From Choristoneura fumiferana (taxonomy: Eukaryota > Arthropoda > Insecta > Lepidoptera > Tortricidae), in assembly GCF_025370935.1 (NCBI RefSeq), contig NC_133472.1, positions 20,609,805 to 20,673,804 of the forward strand: a stretch of 64,000 nt of DNA, in the 5' to 3' direction. Under the pieces are notes generated by a model. It did no database searches, was not told the DNA's origin, and saw nothing but the letters and a program-made list of their open reading frames with translations. Within the stretch, counting starts at the first letter, position 1, and every line of letters begins with the position of its first letter. Below are positions 44,585 to 56,407 of this stretch, piece after piece. A program made the translations under genes and the position numbers.

Positions 44585-47500
44585 ATATTCAATTTTAATC
44601 AAATGGTCTTATTTCATGTCCGTTATAAATAATCGTGCAGTGAATATTTAATGTAATGGCTGTGATTTACTTTACGTGAAACATGTTTTTGAGTTGTAAA
44701 ATTGCATTTTCACTGCTCAAAAAACATCAAGTCACACCAATAAGCAAAATATTTAAAAAGAAAACCAGTAATTTGACTGCTTTTTCAAACATAGGTTAGT
44801 GCAGAAACTCTTAAAAAATAGAATATGCAATACTAGTGCCAAAGCTGCTCAATTTTATTGTCATTAAAATATTATGGATCTATTGTTTTTCCTGTCGGAT
44901 TTTTTATTTTTTGACTGTAAAGTTTACGGGTTATTGTGTTTAGCCAAGCCCTCTCATTCTGGAAGGAGGCCTCTTCCCAGCCGTGGGACGTATATAGGCT
45001 GGGATGATGATGTGTTTAGCCAAATATTATAAAAAATAGAATAATGTGTGTGTGTACCATGTTCACTAGAAACACTACCATCGAAAATTACATACGTAGA
45101 TACCATGGTTATAATGTAAAATGTTCATACTTTGTAATTAAGAATTTAATTATCTGTTTCATAATGTGCTCGGTGGCAATCGTATTAGCGAAGTGATTTT
45201 TAATATTATTGTTATGCTACGAGCCACAAAAAGGGATGAAGCTCATTTTGTTTTATTTCAAGTGGTCATGTATATCATTATAATTTGAACTGATGGTTCT
45301 TATTAACAAGGTGATCATCGGGCACTTAGTAAGAATGTTAACTAAATTTTATTATCGCACAACTTATTGAATTTGAAACTAGTCATACAATTAATTTAGG
45401 ACAAGCATGAAAAAAAAAGTTTAGATCACTGTTAAGACAATGGTGATTTAAGGTATGATATTCTTTTCAGATTTCCATTAATTTATATGTAGTTGACTTA
45501 CCTTTAGCGCCTTGTAATCCTTACTAATATTATATAATTATAAATGCAAAAGTAACTCTTGTTTGCCTGTCACCTCTTCACGCTTAAGTCGCGGAACCAA
45601 ATTAGATGAAATTTGGCGTGAAGATTTTTTTAGCCCCTGGGAAGGACATAAGATAGTCTTTATCCTGGAAAATTGTATAGTTCCCGTACGATAGCGATAA
45701 ATGATTTATTCGCAGATGGAGTCGCGGGCAAAAGCCGACGCCGTACGATTATATATATCTGCAATGCTGTGCCATTTTCTTGCCATAAAATCGTAATAAT
45801 TTTCACTTCTAGTTTTACGAGTAATGTAACCAGATGTCTCTCGAGAAACGATCAATTTAAGTAAATCATTACTCATGATCACAAAGTACCTACTTTATTA
45901 AAAAATATTGCTTTGTACAGAAATTTAAAGAGCTGTATGATGAAGAAGTCCCTCAGTAAGTACTTTGGGTGAACTACATATTTCATAGGGGCTTTGGCTG
46001 AAGTAGCAAATTAGTAAAAAAACGAGATTTTAAACAGCCTTGATCACACATTGCATATAATATAAGATCTGTTATTACCGCCGACAGACGGACACAATGA
46101 AACTACAGGGGTTCGGTAAATAGTGGATATCCTGTTACGGCTAGAAATATCATCTTAGGTGAGCACCTTGCCTAAAAATGAAGTTCAGAAAAAGTCTCCT
46201 GTATTTCGAGATATTTAATTTTTTTACTTTGGTATTTGTAGGCTAGTCTTAAGTCGGGTTTTTTTGGGCCACGGTCACAATTTAAAGAGCTTAGAGTTTC
46301 TATACCAGAAAACGAAACCTAGTGAAATACACTTACAATCGTAGTTAAACGTATTTTAAGAAAGTTGATGGTTTCCTTTACCTATCTATTTAAACTTAAT
46401 AATCTAATTAAGAACATCTTTTATCACACTTGCTTGTAAGCAGGTTCGTAACATACAGGCTACCTTGATTGTAACCCCGTAAATAAAACCCAAGGAAAAG
46501 TTTCTCGATGAGGGCTACGGTATAGATGTCGCTAGCGTCACTGCTTAAGTGGCTAAATAAGAAACAAACAAGCTGAGATATGTGGTGCATAGGGGAAATT
46601 CGTGTCTGTACCGTTGTTTAGCAGTGGTGTAGCAGTATAGCACGTAGCACGGTATGCCGAGGACCTGGGTTCGATTCCCAGTGCTGGTCTTATTTTTCTG
46701 GGTTTTCTGTGCATCTCTATTTCAGTTTGTATTTTCAATTTAGGTTTTACGGGATGACCGTAAAAGTAAAAAAAATTGGAATTTTAATAAAAAATACAAA
46801 AAGATTCCAAAAAACCAATCTTAAAACCCAAGGACCTTTTTTGCGTATTAAACCTATGGGCGTTATGTTTTTTAAACATTTATAGTACGTACCTATCAAT
46901 TAGTTTATTTCAAGTATCCCATGATTTAGTATTTCATCACAAGAATAAAAAGTGTCCTCGCAGTTGCAGTCGACTACTTACAATGCCTGCTCTAATAACA
47001 ATGTTTCGCACTCGACTAGGACAATTTGGATAGATAATTGAAATAATACTTTTATTAATGTATGGCATGTAAGTAAATTGCCACGTTGAATTGTTATGAT
47101 GAGTCGAAGAAATGATAAAATATTTTTTACCCTGCGCACCACATTAAATTTAATAAATGATCGCAGTTGGCCACTGCCAAAGACAAAATATATTTATGGG
47201 TAAATCGCTTTTTAACACCTTCAATTATAGCAACAGGGAATATTACTGCAATGTTCTGCCGTCAGAATGCAGCACTAGCACATACCGTACACAGTTTTCG
47301 AATGTCTTGAATCTCCTTTAAATGTCCGTAGCATGCCATAAAATATCATTTTAATATATTTTTTTAAAATAATAATATAGCTCTATAGTTACTATCGATG
47401 TTAATATCGATTAGATTAGATTTTTTAGAAAGATATGACTCTGTCCATTGGAGCACAACTTTGCCAGTGTAGTAGGTTTTGCCGTTGTGCGGTTAAAAAA

Positions 47501-49386
47501 AATCTAGAAAACGAAATATGAGAGGTAATGGTGGATGAACGATGATGTAAATATCATTGAAATATCATGTCGTTATTTTGTTAATAATGAATATGTCATG
47601 ATCCGTCATGGCGACAAACTATAAAGAGAACTGACGTTATCATGGCGGTTTGTTTACGATAATTTATTGAATCAGGCGTCACTTTGCGGAGGTCCATATC
47701 AATCAACTAAAATAATTTCTTTGCTCGCCCCTATTGCGGCAAAGGGTTTCGTCTCGATGTTATGGAATGCATGGAAATAATTAGGTACAACAGTATGGGG
47801 TCCATTATTAATGAACAGGTTAATTTAGTATCATCTCCCTTGCTACGGCTTGGGTCTAATTTCAGCAATAACAGTTAATAAAACACGCCTTAACAGTAAA
47901 TAAATAAAAATTCAAGGTACTTTTATATGACTATTAAAATTTATTAATATTTTGTGTGTGGTTTTGTTTTGTTTGATAAAAAAAATAAAAGTGGGTAGGT
48001 ACTTAGGGAGTTAGTGATATATTAAAACGTTTGTTGTGGTTTGTTAGTCTAACATCTGGTAGCATGGTGTACGGTTGTGTTGCTCTGAAGATGAGCTCTG
48101 GTTGAGTTCGAAACGCGTCAGTGTAGTGCGGTGGTGGTGATAAATGGGTTTGTGTGATTTGTGTGTGTCTTACAGTGTGGAGGTGGAGGAACTGCGTGAA
48201 CACGCATATCTTGCATACACCCATTTGCTAGTATTTAGTACTATATGATGCCAAGATCTGTATCGTTTCACCTAATGATTGTGCCCTAATATAATCTTCG
48301 TTCTATTGGCGAAAGTCCTACTTGTTAATTATACTAAAACCATACAATTTTCAGGAAGTTTATAAAACAAACCTAACCTGACCAATTATCTAACGCATGG
48401 TGATCTGAAATATTTTCAGTTCCAAAACACCATGCATGCATGATGTTGCTATCATATGGTCGCAGGTGAGCATAGAAAATATTTTAGTTCATTGGTTTTT
48501 TAAGGTTTGTGCTAGTGGCGCCCGATGCGCAGAGCTTTGCCTAATATTTCCTATTAATACAATCCAAATGTATTATTTAGAAGACCGCAAATAAAGTAAC
48601 ATTGTTGGGTTTCGGTATCTCAAAAGAAAGAAAACGGAACCCTTCTAGGATCACTTTGCTGGCCAGCTGTACGTGCGTCCGCCTGTGCAAGCTATTTCCT
48701 CAAAGTAGATGTCACGCCAATTTTCAGTAGTGTACCGGCAAGAACGACACTATCATTTAATATTCTTTTGTTACTTTGCTGTATTTAAATGCGTAAAGCA
48801 TTTGAATCAATTTTTATTGTAGACGGTTAATTCGGGACCCATTACCAGCTCAAAAGTTCTTGGTTAGGGGTCCCGACTGTTGAACTTTAAATAAGCTACT
48901 TGACAGAGTTCTAGACCACTAGACTTATTTTCTTCCTTTTAGTTGTTAAGGCAGCCGGGTTTTTTTTTTTTAATTTTAAAGATTAGCTTAAAATCACTAT
49001 GTGGCGCAGGCTGCTTTTTTATGACATAAAATTCGTATCTTCTAAAAATAGTTCGAACGTAAAATAGGAAAAACTCTGTCTGCGCTACTGGAAGAGTCAG
49101 GCCTTGACAGCCATGCTATAAGTACATATCATTCTACATTTAGAGGATGACCGGAATAACGATGTAGGAAAACACCATTAGGTGATACTCTGCAGTATTA
49201 GGAAGAGTTTGAACACTAAATGTCTTAGTCAAGTGTATGATATTTTTTTGGAAATATACTGAAAACGGAAAGGTTGTTGGTAGTAAATATTATATAGAGA
49301 ATATTTACTACCAACAAAAAAGCACACATTTGATTCCGACATTTAGGGTTCATACTTCCTTATACCCAGTGTATCACCTCCTGAAG
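44585..49386. other. Intron between giant exon and exon 11, first part
   Basis: AT-rich with dispersed repeats: a LINE-tail piece (44941-45012, minus strand), a repeat of the 54-kb palindrome family (about 45525-45740), a SINE (46544-46741), and fragments of the 9709-10528 family (47232-47690, 48505-48570). A satellite-like piece with gaagatgagctctggttgag lies near 48090. No exon found. Confidence 0.5.
46544..46741 (+). repeat. tRNA-derived SINE, copy 2
   Basis: Contains ggtgtagcagtatagcacg and gggttcgattcccagtgctg (box B) with the same leading block as the copy at 30365-30545. Confidence 0.75.
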
Positions 49387-49522
49387 TACAGTCGAGTTCA
49401 TAAACTTGTGAGCAAAATTTTTATCAAAAATATCTGAACACGAGTCTATTGTTAACGGCGTAGAAGCGAGTTCAGATATTTTTGATCAAATTTTTCCTCA
49501 CATGTTTATGAATTCGACTGTA
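49387..49522. mobile_element. 136-bp hairpin MITE
   Basis: Left arm TACAGTCGAGTTCATAAAC and right arm GTTTATGAATTCGACTGTA are inverted, with the pairing continuing inward through tcaaaaatatctgaac. Confidence 0.75.
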
Positions 49523-49657
49523 CCTACATCATTAATTATTCCAGACAACAATTCTTTTAAACTAATTTTTTTTTCATTTTATTTATTAAAATTATATTTC
49601 AATATACTACTTTAACTGATATAAATGAATTTATATAATCTACGTACATCCTCACAG

Positions 49658-49792
49658 TACAGTCACCAGCACCATTATCAGACACAACAAGCGTGCATAA
49701 ATATCTGATACGACTCTATTTCTAGGGCCGGAAGGACGTGTCAGATATTTTAGCACGCTCCGCTTTGGCAGATATTAATGCTGGTGACTGTA
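49658..49792. mobile_element. 135-bp hairpin MITE
   Basis: Left arm TACAGTCACCAGCA and right arm TGCTGGTGACTGTA are exact inverted repeats; atatctgata/cagatatt pair further in. Only 135 bp from the preceding MITE with similar ends. Confidence 0.75.
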
Positions 49793-52700
49793 CCTAGGTA
49801 TGTAGGTAGGTATTTTAAAATGGACCTTATTTCCATTCGCAGGTTTTCCCAAATTAAACTGAATGTGTGTGCGGTTATTTTCGTTCTGGATGTGATAGGT
49901 ATTTATAAACAATGGATTATGAAATGTTTAGAAATTGTATTTCAAAAAAGGTGTGAAGCATTACTTAGCATTAAATCTAGAGCGTAAATTAGGAATCCGC
50001 GTATAGTTTTGTCGGTCGAGAGTAAAATGAACTTGCTAACAAGTAAGTAAACTTTGCTTATACAGATTTCCATAAGAAGTAATATTTAGGAAAAAAATCT
50101 TTCAATTTTGTATAGTACGTAATTCTACAATTGCTGGCATTAAAAATCTTTTTCCTATACTTAAACACTGCCGTAAATCGTAATTTGTTTTTTGAAAGAT
50201 TGATGTTTTTCATTTAACTTCATATCGTTATTTGATTCCAATCGCTCAAGTAAATTTTGACAATTCTACTAGTTGTATTGAAAATGAAATTTTTAATGAT
50301 TAATTATTTCTCGAACTGCTTAAATGATTTTACTCCATGCAGACGCAAATTTTTAAAACTTGGTTATATCATATCTTATGTACTGGGTTTTATTTTCAAG
50401 ATCTTGTTTTCATCTTTGTCTTCTAAGCGTCACTGGCTGCTAGAATAACATACATAATAAGGGCTAAATGTTAATAATTAACTAAGATAATTTTTCAGAA
50501 AATCGGCACTTCGCAATTATTTCGAAATTGTGTGTAAGTAAAGTAAAAAGGTAAAGATATGTCTTAAAATATCTTAATGCACGATCTCCCTGACCACCTT
50601 TTGAAATACGTACCTTGACTTTCGACTATCAGACACCTCGCAAAAAAGTTAGAATATTTCTGACTAAATTCTCATGTCATGACTGTTTGTTATGATAGTG
50701 TTGTCTGTGAGCAGTAAAATTCCTTATTCCTTTCCTGCTAACTCGAACAAGCTATAAGTTAAGTATATCTAAAGGCAATAAATTATTTTATTCGGGCATG
50801 AACTTTACACCTTTTAAATATTGACGTGATCCTTTGTTTTCGACTTTTTTGATCCAACGAAGTCGCAATTGCGTGAGCAAGGTTATTTGTTGTTGTTGTG
50901 GTCGAAAATATAGATAAAGTAGGCTGTTTTGGGCGTGCTGCACGTAATGATTTTTCGACTGGTTCAGGAGTATGAAAATCGAAACTATAAGCTGTTCTAA
51001 TAAAAGGTCTTAGCTATAATTAGGACATACAGTTTGCGCAGGAGTCGTTGGCTGCTTCCTAGGTAACTTATATAAGCACGGGACGTTAAGATGGAAGCGC
51101 ACAATTAGTGTGTCGTCAACCCCCACGGCAGTAAAACTTCTTAAATAAGTGTAATTTTCTCTTGATACTTATTAACAACTACATTTGAAGATAATGTTTA
51201 CTTGACACTCTCACCGCCTCATCGCTGTTGTTGCTTAGAACGCGGCCCATTAACCTTATTGCTGCCCATTGTAACTTTTGGTTTGGTTTTTCATAACAAT
51301 GAACAATATTGTCCATTTTCAAAGTTTATGTAAGGATCATTCTGTTGTATCGGTGTATCGGAAGAAAATGATTAGAGACCTTATTGTCTAACAAACTTGG
51401 AACTACAACAGTTTCCACCGCTTCCTTCTGTCACATCACAAGGTAAAAGAGAATGAGTTCGATCGCGAACGTCAGCGCGTAAGACAATACAGTCTCAGTA
51501 CAAGTGTAGTGAATAATGTTTTGCCATCGTATTTTGTGGGATAAGTTCGTACTTCACTTGCTTTCTCAACAGCGTACTGAGGTTTACTGAAGTTCATTGA
51601 CAACGCAAGATAAATACGAACTTATCCCAAACATGGAATTACAATGGAAAAACATTACTTATTCAATAGATCTGTACCTATGTACTCAAAAAACGATTAT
51701 TTTTGCCTTTGTAAATTCTTTTTCTAATCTATCGCAGTAAACAATATTGCATTTAAAACCTTTAACGCTACTGCTTTATTGCCCTTTGTCAGACAACTAA
51801 ATATCACATAAGGTGTGAATCGCTTTAACTATCGCTTAATGTATTTACACAGCGAAAAGCGAAAAAATGGAATGCGACTAGCCGTACCTACCTACCTGTA
51901 GGTGAAACATTCCACTATTCCAAAATTGGCTGCTTTGTATCATGTCATAGTGTTCAATTGTACTTTAGTAAATAATACTGTCAGGTGTGCACGAAGCAAT
52001 TTTAGAAATTGTAGTGATAAGAGATAGTTGTCGGTGATTCACAAGTATTGCGATAACTATCAGTATAATTGTTTTTTAGAAGTTAAGTAATTTTGACTTT
52101 TCGATTAAATGTGTACAATCCAAATAGACTGTAATATTAAAATTTCATTACATTGATGACTCGTTTAATCTTCACGTATTTTGGATATTGTTTAAAAATA
52201 TTGGAATGTTACCCGTTTACTAATTTAGATATATATAAAAATATACATAAATAATAATTATGTAAGTGTGCGGTTTCCCTGCAATACCCCACTCCACACT
52301 TAAAAAGTTGAGTCTAGTTAAACAATAAATAAATTAAACTTAAAATCATCGATTTTTTCAATTCATTTTGCTTTTATTTGAATCCTTTATTGAATATTGT
52401 TATCAAGCTACCAGGATTATAAGTAAGTTGACAACATCTTCATAAGCATGCATTGTGATTGTGAACAACACATTTTATGTTAGTTACAATTATTTAAACC
52501 TTAACTCGTTATTTAAACCTGTTATGCTGACGATTTAGTTGGTAAAATAGCTTATCTATGTTCTGATTAAGTTTAATAGGCTGATTTATTTGTTATAATG
52601 GAGCACTTTAATTATTTTTGCATGATTATTTTGTTATTACATATGTTCATTTTATTTTAACTAGTTCCGAAAATGTTATCCAGTTATAGTAATAAGATTA

Positions 52701-53215
52701 TGATCCACATTTTTGTAACTGAGGAGAAGGTAGTATAAGTAATACCCAATCAATGATTGAATCCAGTCGGTTGCTGAATTAGACATTAGTTGTATATATT
52801 ATTATGTGAACGTGTCTCAGTTGTCCAGTGGTAATGTCTTATTAATGCACCTTGTGATCATTATATTCAAAAACCGCCTGGCTTTGTGCCATTGTTTACA
52901 CGGTTCTTTAGTATTGTGTTTTAGTTGTTTTGAAAGACTTCAAAACTTAATGAAATCACTTTTATTATTGATTGATTTTATGGCTTATGATTTTATGACT
53001 CTTATTTCGTTTTCTCTTAAATTACTTTATATTTAAATTTGAAATGGGTTTAAACGCGAATAATACGTTTAATATCTACTGCAGTGCTTACAAACGGGCA
53101 TAATAATATTATATTATGGTATAGTGGTATTATGGTATAATAGAAACGTTTATTCTCGTTGAAGCCTAGTTGTAACATGGGAGAAGAAGTGTTGATTTAT
53201 TGTTATGAATTACAG
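49793..53215. other. Intron before exon 11, last part
   Basis: AT-rich. The only clear structure is an inverted repeat with tgtgggataagttcgta (51512-51551 against 51615-51660). No exon candidate. Confidence 0.5.
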
Positions 53216-53419
53216 ATGATTCTTCGCTGGAAGAAGAGCATACAGTGTCTTCAGCAAGTTTATGTATGTCGCCTGTGCCGGCTGTTGAAAACGAGAGCTT
53301 GGCGTCACCGCTAAGCGCGTCTACGCCTCTGCCCGCCGCTCCCGTCGTCGCACCCGTCGCGCCCAGTGACGTCGTCGACAACTGCGTCAGGACAGATGCT
53401 CTCAACGGAAATGTTAATG
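53216..53419 (+). CDS. Cdep/FARP: FARP/Cdep exon 11, acidic and Ala/Pro-rich linker before DH
   Basis: A 204-nt exon, phase 1 in and phase 1 out (acceptor ttatgaattacag, donor GTTAATG/gtaatt). It encodes DDSSLEEEHTVSSASLC followed by an Ala/Pro/Val-rich stretch and ends NGNVN. Joining exon 7 directly (GAC G + AT) reads GSDDDSSLEEE without a break. Lies in the linker between FA and DH, which is poorly conserved in the family. Confidence 0.82.
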
Positions 53420-53510
53420 GTAATTGTCCTGCCATAAATAATCTCTAATACCTAGCAACCTGATTTTTTGTAAGTAGACATTTAATAACTGTTTCCCATT
53501 TCAGAAATAT

Positions 53511-53594
53511 ACAGCCAGCATCAAAGCTAGCTGGTCACATCTGTATGTAAGTTGTTGCATTACAAAGAGACCAGCTAGCTTTAATGCTGACTGT
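53511..53594. mobile_element. 84-bp hairpin in intron 11
   Basis: ACAGCCAGCATCAAAGCTAG at the left and the inverse ending GCTGACTGT at the right form 26-bp arms with two mismatches, 90 bp downstream of the exon 11 donor. Confidence 0.7.
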
Positions 53595-54071
53595 GCTATC
53601 TGTCGCACTGATGAATCGTGCTTGACCCGTTGATGAAACCTTTTTGAAGTGTTAGGCACAACTAACATTGCAATACCTGACAATGGAATTAATTCGTTAT
53701 AACATTTACAGTTGTACTGTAAAGTTTAAGGTGAATGAGTAGTGGATTACAATTTAGATTGTTCGATCGTACATTATAAGTAAAATTCGTACCTAAATTG
53801 ATTGTTATCCATACTAATATTATAAATGCGAAAGTAACTCTGTCTGTCTGTCTGTCTGTTACGCTTTCACGCCTAAACCGCTGAACCGATTTGGATGAAA
53901 TTTGGTACAGAGATAGAATAGACCTTGGGAAAGAACATAGGCTATCTTTTATTGTGAAAAAAAGGTTTTAAGGGGTTGAAATAGGGGATGAAAGTTAATA
54001 TGGTGGAAGTTCGTCGCCGTCGAAGATAAAACTATGAACCTTGGCATTTAGGCTCTTAATCCATACTTCCA

Positions 54072-54506
54072 TACTAATATTATAAATGCGAAAGTAACTC
54101 TGTCTGTCTGTCTGTCTGTCTGTTACGCTTTCACGTCGAAACCACTGAACCGATTTTGATGAAATTTGGTATATAGATATTTTGAACCCCAAGGATCAAC
54201 ATAGGATACCTTTTATTCCGGTAGAGGGCGCCACCGCGCGATAAACTAGATCCGCGCAGACGAAGTCGCGGGCTTAAGCTAGTACTTATATAAAACTAGC
54301 TTAAGCCCGCGACTTCGTCTGCGCGGATCTAGGTTATCGCGCGGTGGCGCCCTCTACCGGAATAAAAGGTATCCTATGTTGATCCTTGGGGTTCAAAATA
54401 CCTATATACCAAATTTCATCAAAATCGGTTCAGTGGTTTCGACGTGAAAGCGTAACAGACAGACAGACAGACAGACAGAGTTACTTTCGCATTTATAATA
54501 TTAGTA
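54072..54506. repeat. 435-bp near-perfect palindrome
   Basis: Two 212-bp arms (54072-54283 and 54295-54506) separated by 11 bp. Each arm is a Lepidoptera-type repeat that starts atactaatattataaatgcg, carries a (CTGT)n run and ends gacgaagtcgcgggcttaag. A third copy of the first part of an arm lies at 53811-54000. Two head-to-head copies fit. Confidence 0.9.
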
Positions 54507-54725
54507 AGGATAGTAAGGATAATACGTGCAGGTACTCGTAGTTAAAGTAATCGTAATAAAATTGGTACATCCATCGTTTTTGATCATAGACTATCGAGTA
54601 AATCCTTGATTGCGACTATAGTGCTCAAGTTTCTTACTTAAAGATTTAAAATGTAAAGTAAAAACTGATATATACGATAGACATTTCAGTGGAAGTGCTA
54701 CAGTTTTAATTAATGTATTTTACAG

Positions 54726-54819
54726 TAAATACAGTTTCTGAATCGACGAGTATGGACGTTCTGAGTGGCGGTGAAAGCGATGCTGGCGATACGCTTAATA
54801 GAACAAACAATAATAATAG
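54726..54819 (+). CDS. Cdep/FARP: FARP/Cdep exon 12, linker
   Basis: A 94-nt exon encoding NTVSESTSMDVLSGGESDAG and then DTLNRTNNNN. Acceptor gtattttacag accepts phase 1; donor AATAG/gtaagc leaves phase 2. Acidic and Ser-rich, no domain. The phase matches both neighbours. Confidence 0.85.
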
Positions 54820-54900
54820 GTAAGCTATAGTTAGTCGATGCGTGAATCGAATGGCAATATTCTAGTTAATCATCGATGATGACATTTGTTTGAATTGTAG

Positions 54901-55045
54901 TATTTCAACACGTCTAAGCAATTTGACGCGGGAAGGTGCCGGGGAGGCGCAGCGCCGTCGTGGCAATGACATCACATTCTTCATCGCGAGAGAACTCCTG
55001 ATGACTGAACGAACCTACAAACGAGATTTAGAACTCATTACAGTG
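54901..55045 (+). CDS. Cdep/FARP: FARP/Cdep exon 13, start of DH (RhoGEF) domain
   Basis: Encodes a basic linker and then the first DH helix: ITFFIARELLMTERTYKRDL followed by ELITV. This is the conserved region 1 pattern (ELL-x-TE-x-x-Y-x-x-DL-x-x-(I/L)) that contacts Rho switch regions in DH domains. The Glu of TERTY corresponds to the conserved CR1 glutamate of the family. Acceptor tgaattgtag, phase 2 in; donor ACAGTG/gtacgt, phase 0 out. Confidence 0.93.
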
Positions 55046-55129
55046 GTACGTGCTTACTTAAAGATGTTCCTTATTTTTATGGTATTATTAATTTATTACC
55101 AGGGCTATTTTATTAAATAACTTATCACT

Positions 55130-55960
55130 TCTCCTCGTAAAGTGCGTGTTTATCAAAATCTAGGCGACTTGAAATAGCTTTTTCACTTCTCATGCTAGTA
55201 AAGTTGGTGTTTATGCTGGATCGAGGCGACATAAAATTACTTTTTCACACCTCTCCTTCAGAAAAGTAACTTTTCCTCCCTGTCGAGAGGGAGCAAAGTG
55301 CAACTTTTCTGTTCAAGGCTTTTCTAAGTGTTTTATTGCAAATGCCATTTTTTGAAGTTGATAATTGTAAAGCCACGCCATTTTCTATGCTGGTTGTTTT
55401 TTAACTATATTTAGATATATTTTTTCTTCAAGTTTCTTAATGATCGGTGTGAAAAGTTGTACGAGTCACTCGGGAGCAAAATTAGTTTCATCTTGGGCGT
55501 TAACACTTGAATCCCTCATTACGCTCGGGATTCTACTTTAGAATCCCTCGCTACGCTCAAGATTCTATTATAGAATCCTTCGCTACATTCTGGATTCAAT
55601 GTACGCCCTCGCCGTAAATATACCATTTTGCTCCCTTGTGACACAAATAACTATTTATGCTCTAGTGCATAAAGTAAAATCTTCGTCTAAGATCAAGGTA
55701 ATTAGGTGTCAACAGCCACAAACATAAAAGTTTCTATACCAGGCGTTTTCAACCTTTTGATTTTAACGGCACAAAGTTTCACAATAGCCAAGTGCGAGTC
55801 GGTCTGGCGCGTAGAGTGTTCGAGCATTAAACCCATTTTCCCCTCGACGTGTCTATCCACCCTCGCCGTAAACCTCTCGGGTAAAATGGCTCGTTTTATG
55901 CTCTTGTTGTACAATCAACTATTTATACTCTAGTGCATAAAATAAAATGTGTAATGTTTT
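55130..55960. repeat. Dispersed repeat, inverted relative of 18440-18920
   Basis: Shares ttttcacttctcatgctagt, aggtgtcaacagccacaaac and ccattttcccctcgacgtgt with the intron 1 copy on the other strand. Contains internal near-repeats of the phrase ttctac/gaatccctcgctacgctc (about 55500-55590). Confidence 0.6.
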
Positions 55961-56220
55961 GTCCAGCTATGCGAGTACGTTAGGGGAGAATTCCACGAGA
56001 ATGTCCCTTACGAAATGCTGTTCTTCTAAGAGTTCTGAAAAGGCTGAGAAAATGATATTGAGTCTGGTAATATTTCATGACTGCTAACAAGTTGGCAGTA
56101 TATTCTCGAGGTTTACGGATTTGATTGAATTAGCTGCCATACAAGGCAAACGCATTTCGTAAGGGACATTCTTGTGGAATGCTCCTAGGTCGATGTTGTA
56201 TGTGCGTTATTCGGTGGCAG

Positions 56221-56407
56221 GCGTGGTCGGCGCGCGTGTCGGGGCTGAGCGCGGAGGCGGGCGCGGCGGACGTGGCGGCGCTGGCGCGGCCGTGCCTGGC
56301 GCTCGAGCCGCTCGCGCTGGCGCAGGGCGCGCTGCTGGCGCGGCTCGAACGTGCGCTCGCCGCGCCCGCGTCCACCGCGCCTCATGCGCCCCAATCTAAC
56401 GATGCAG
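56221..56407 (+). CDS. Cdep/FARP: FARP/Cdep exon 14, DH domain helices
   Basis: A very GC-rich 187-nt exon encoding the Ala/Leu-rich second part of DH (AWSARVSGLSAEAGAADVAA, ALARPCLALEPLALAQGALL, ARLERAL). This aligns by position with the family's segment around the loop and helix where FARPs read LEPLHKFHTNFLKEIEQRL. Acceptor cggtggcag, phase 0 in; donor GATGCAG/gtaaac, phase 1 out. Two other frames are also open because of the GC bias and were discarded on phase and homology. Confidence 0.87.
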
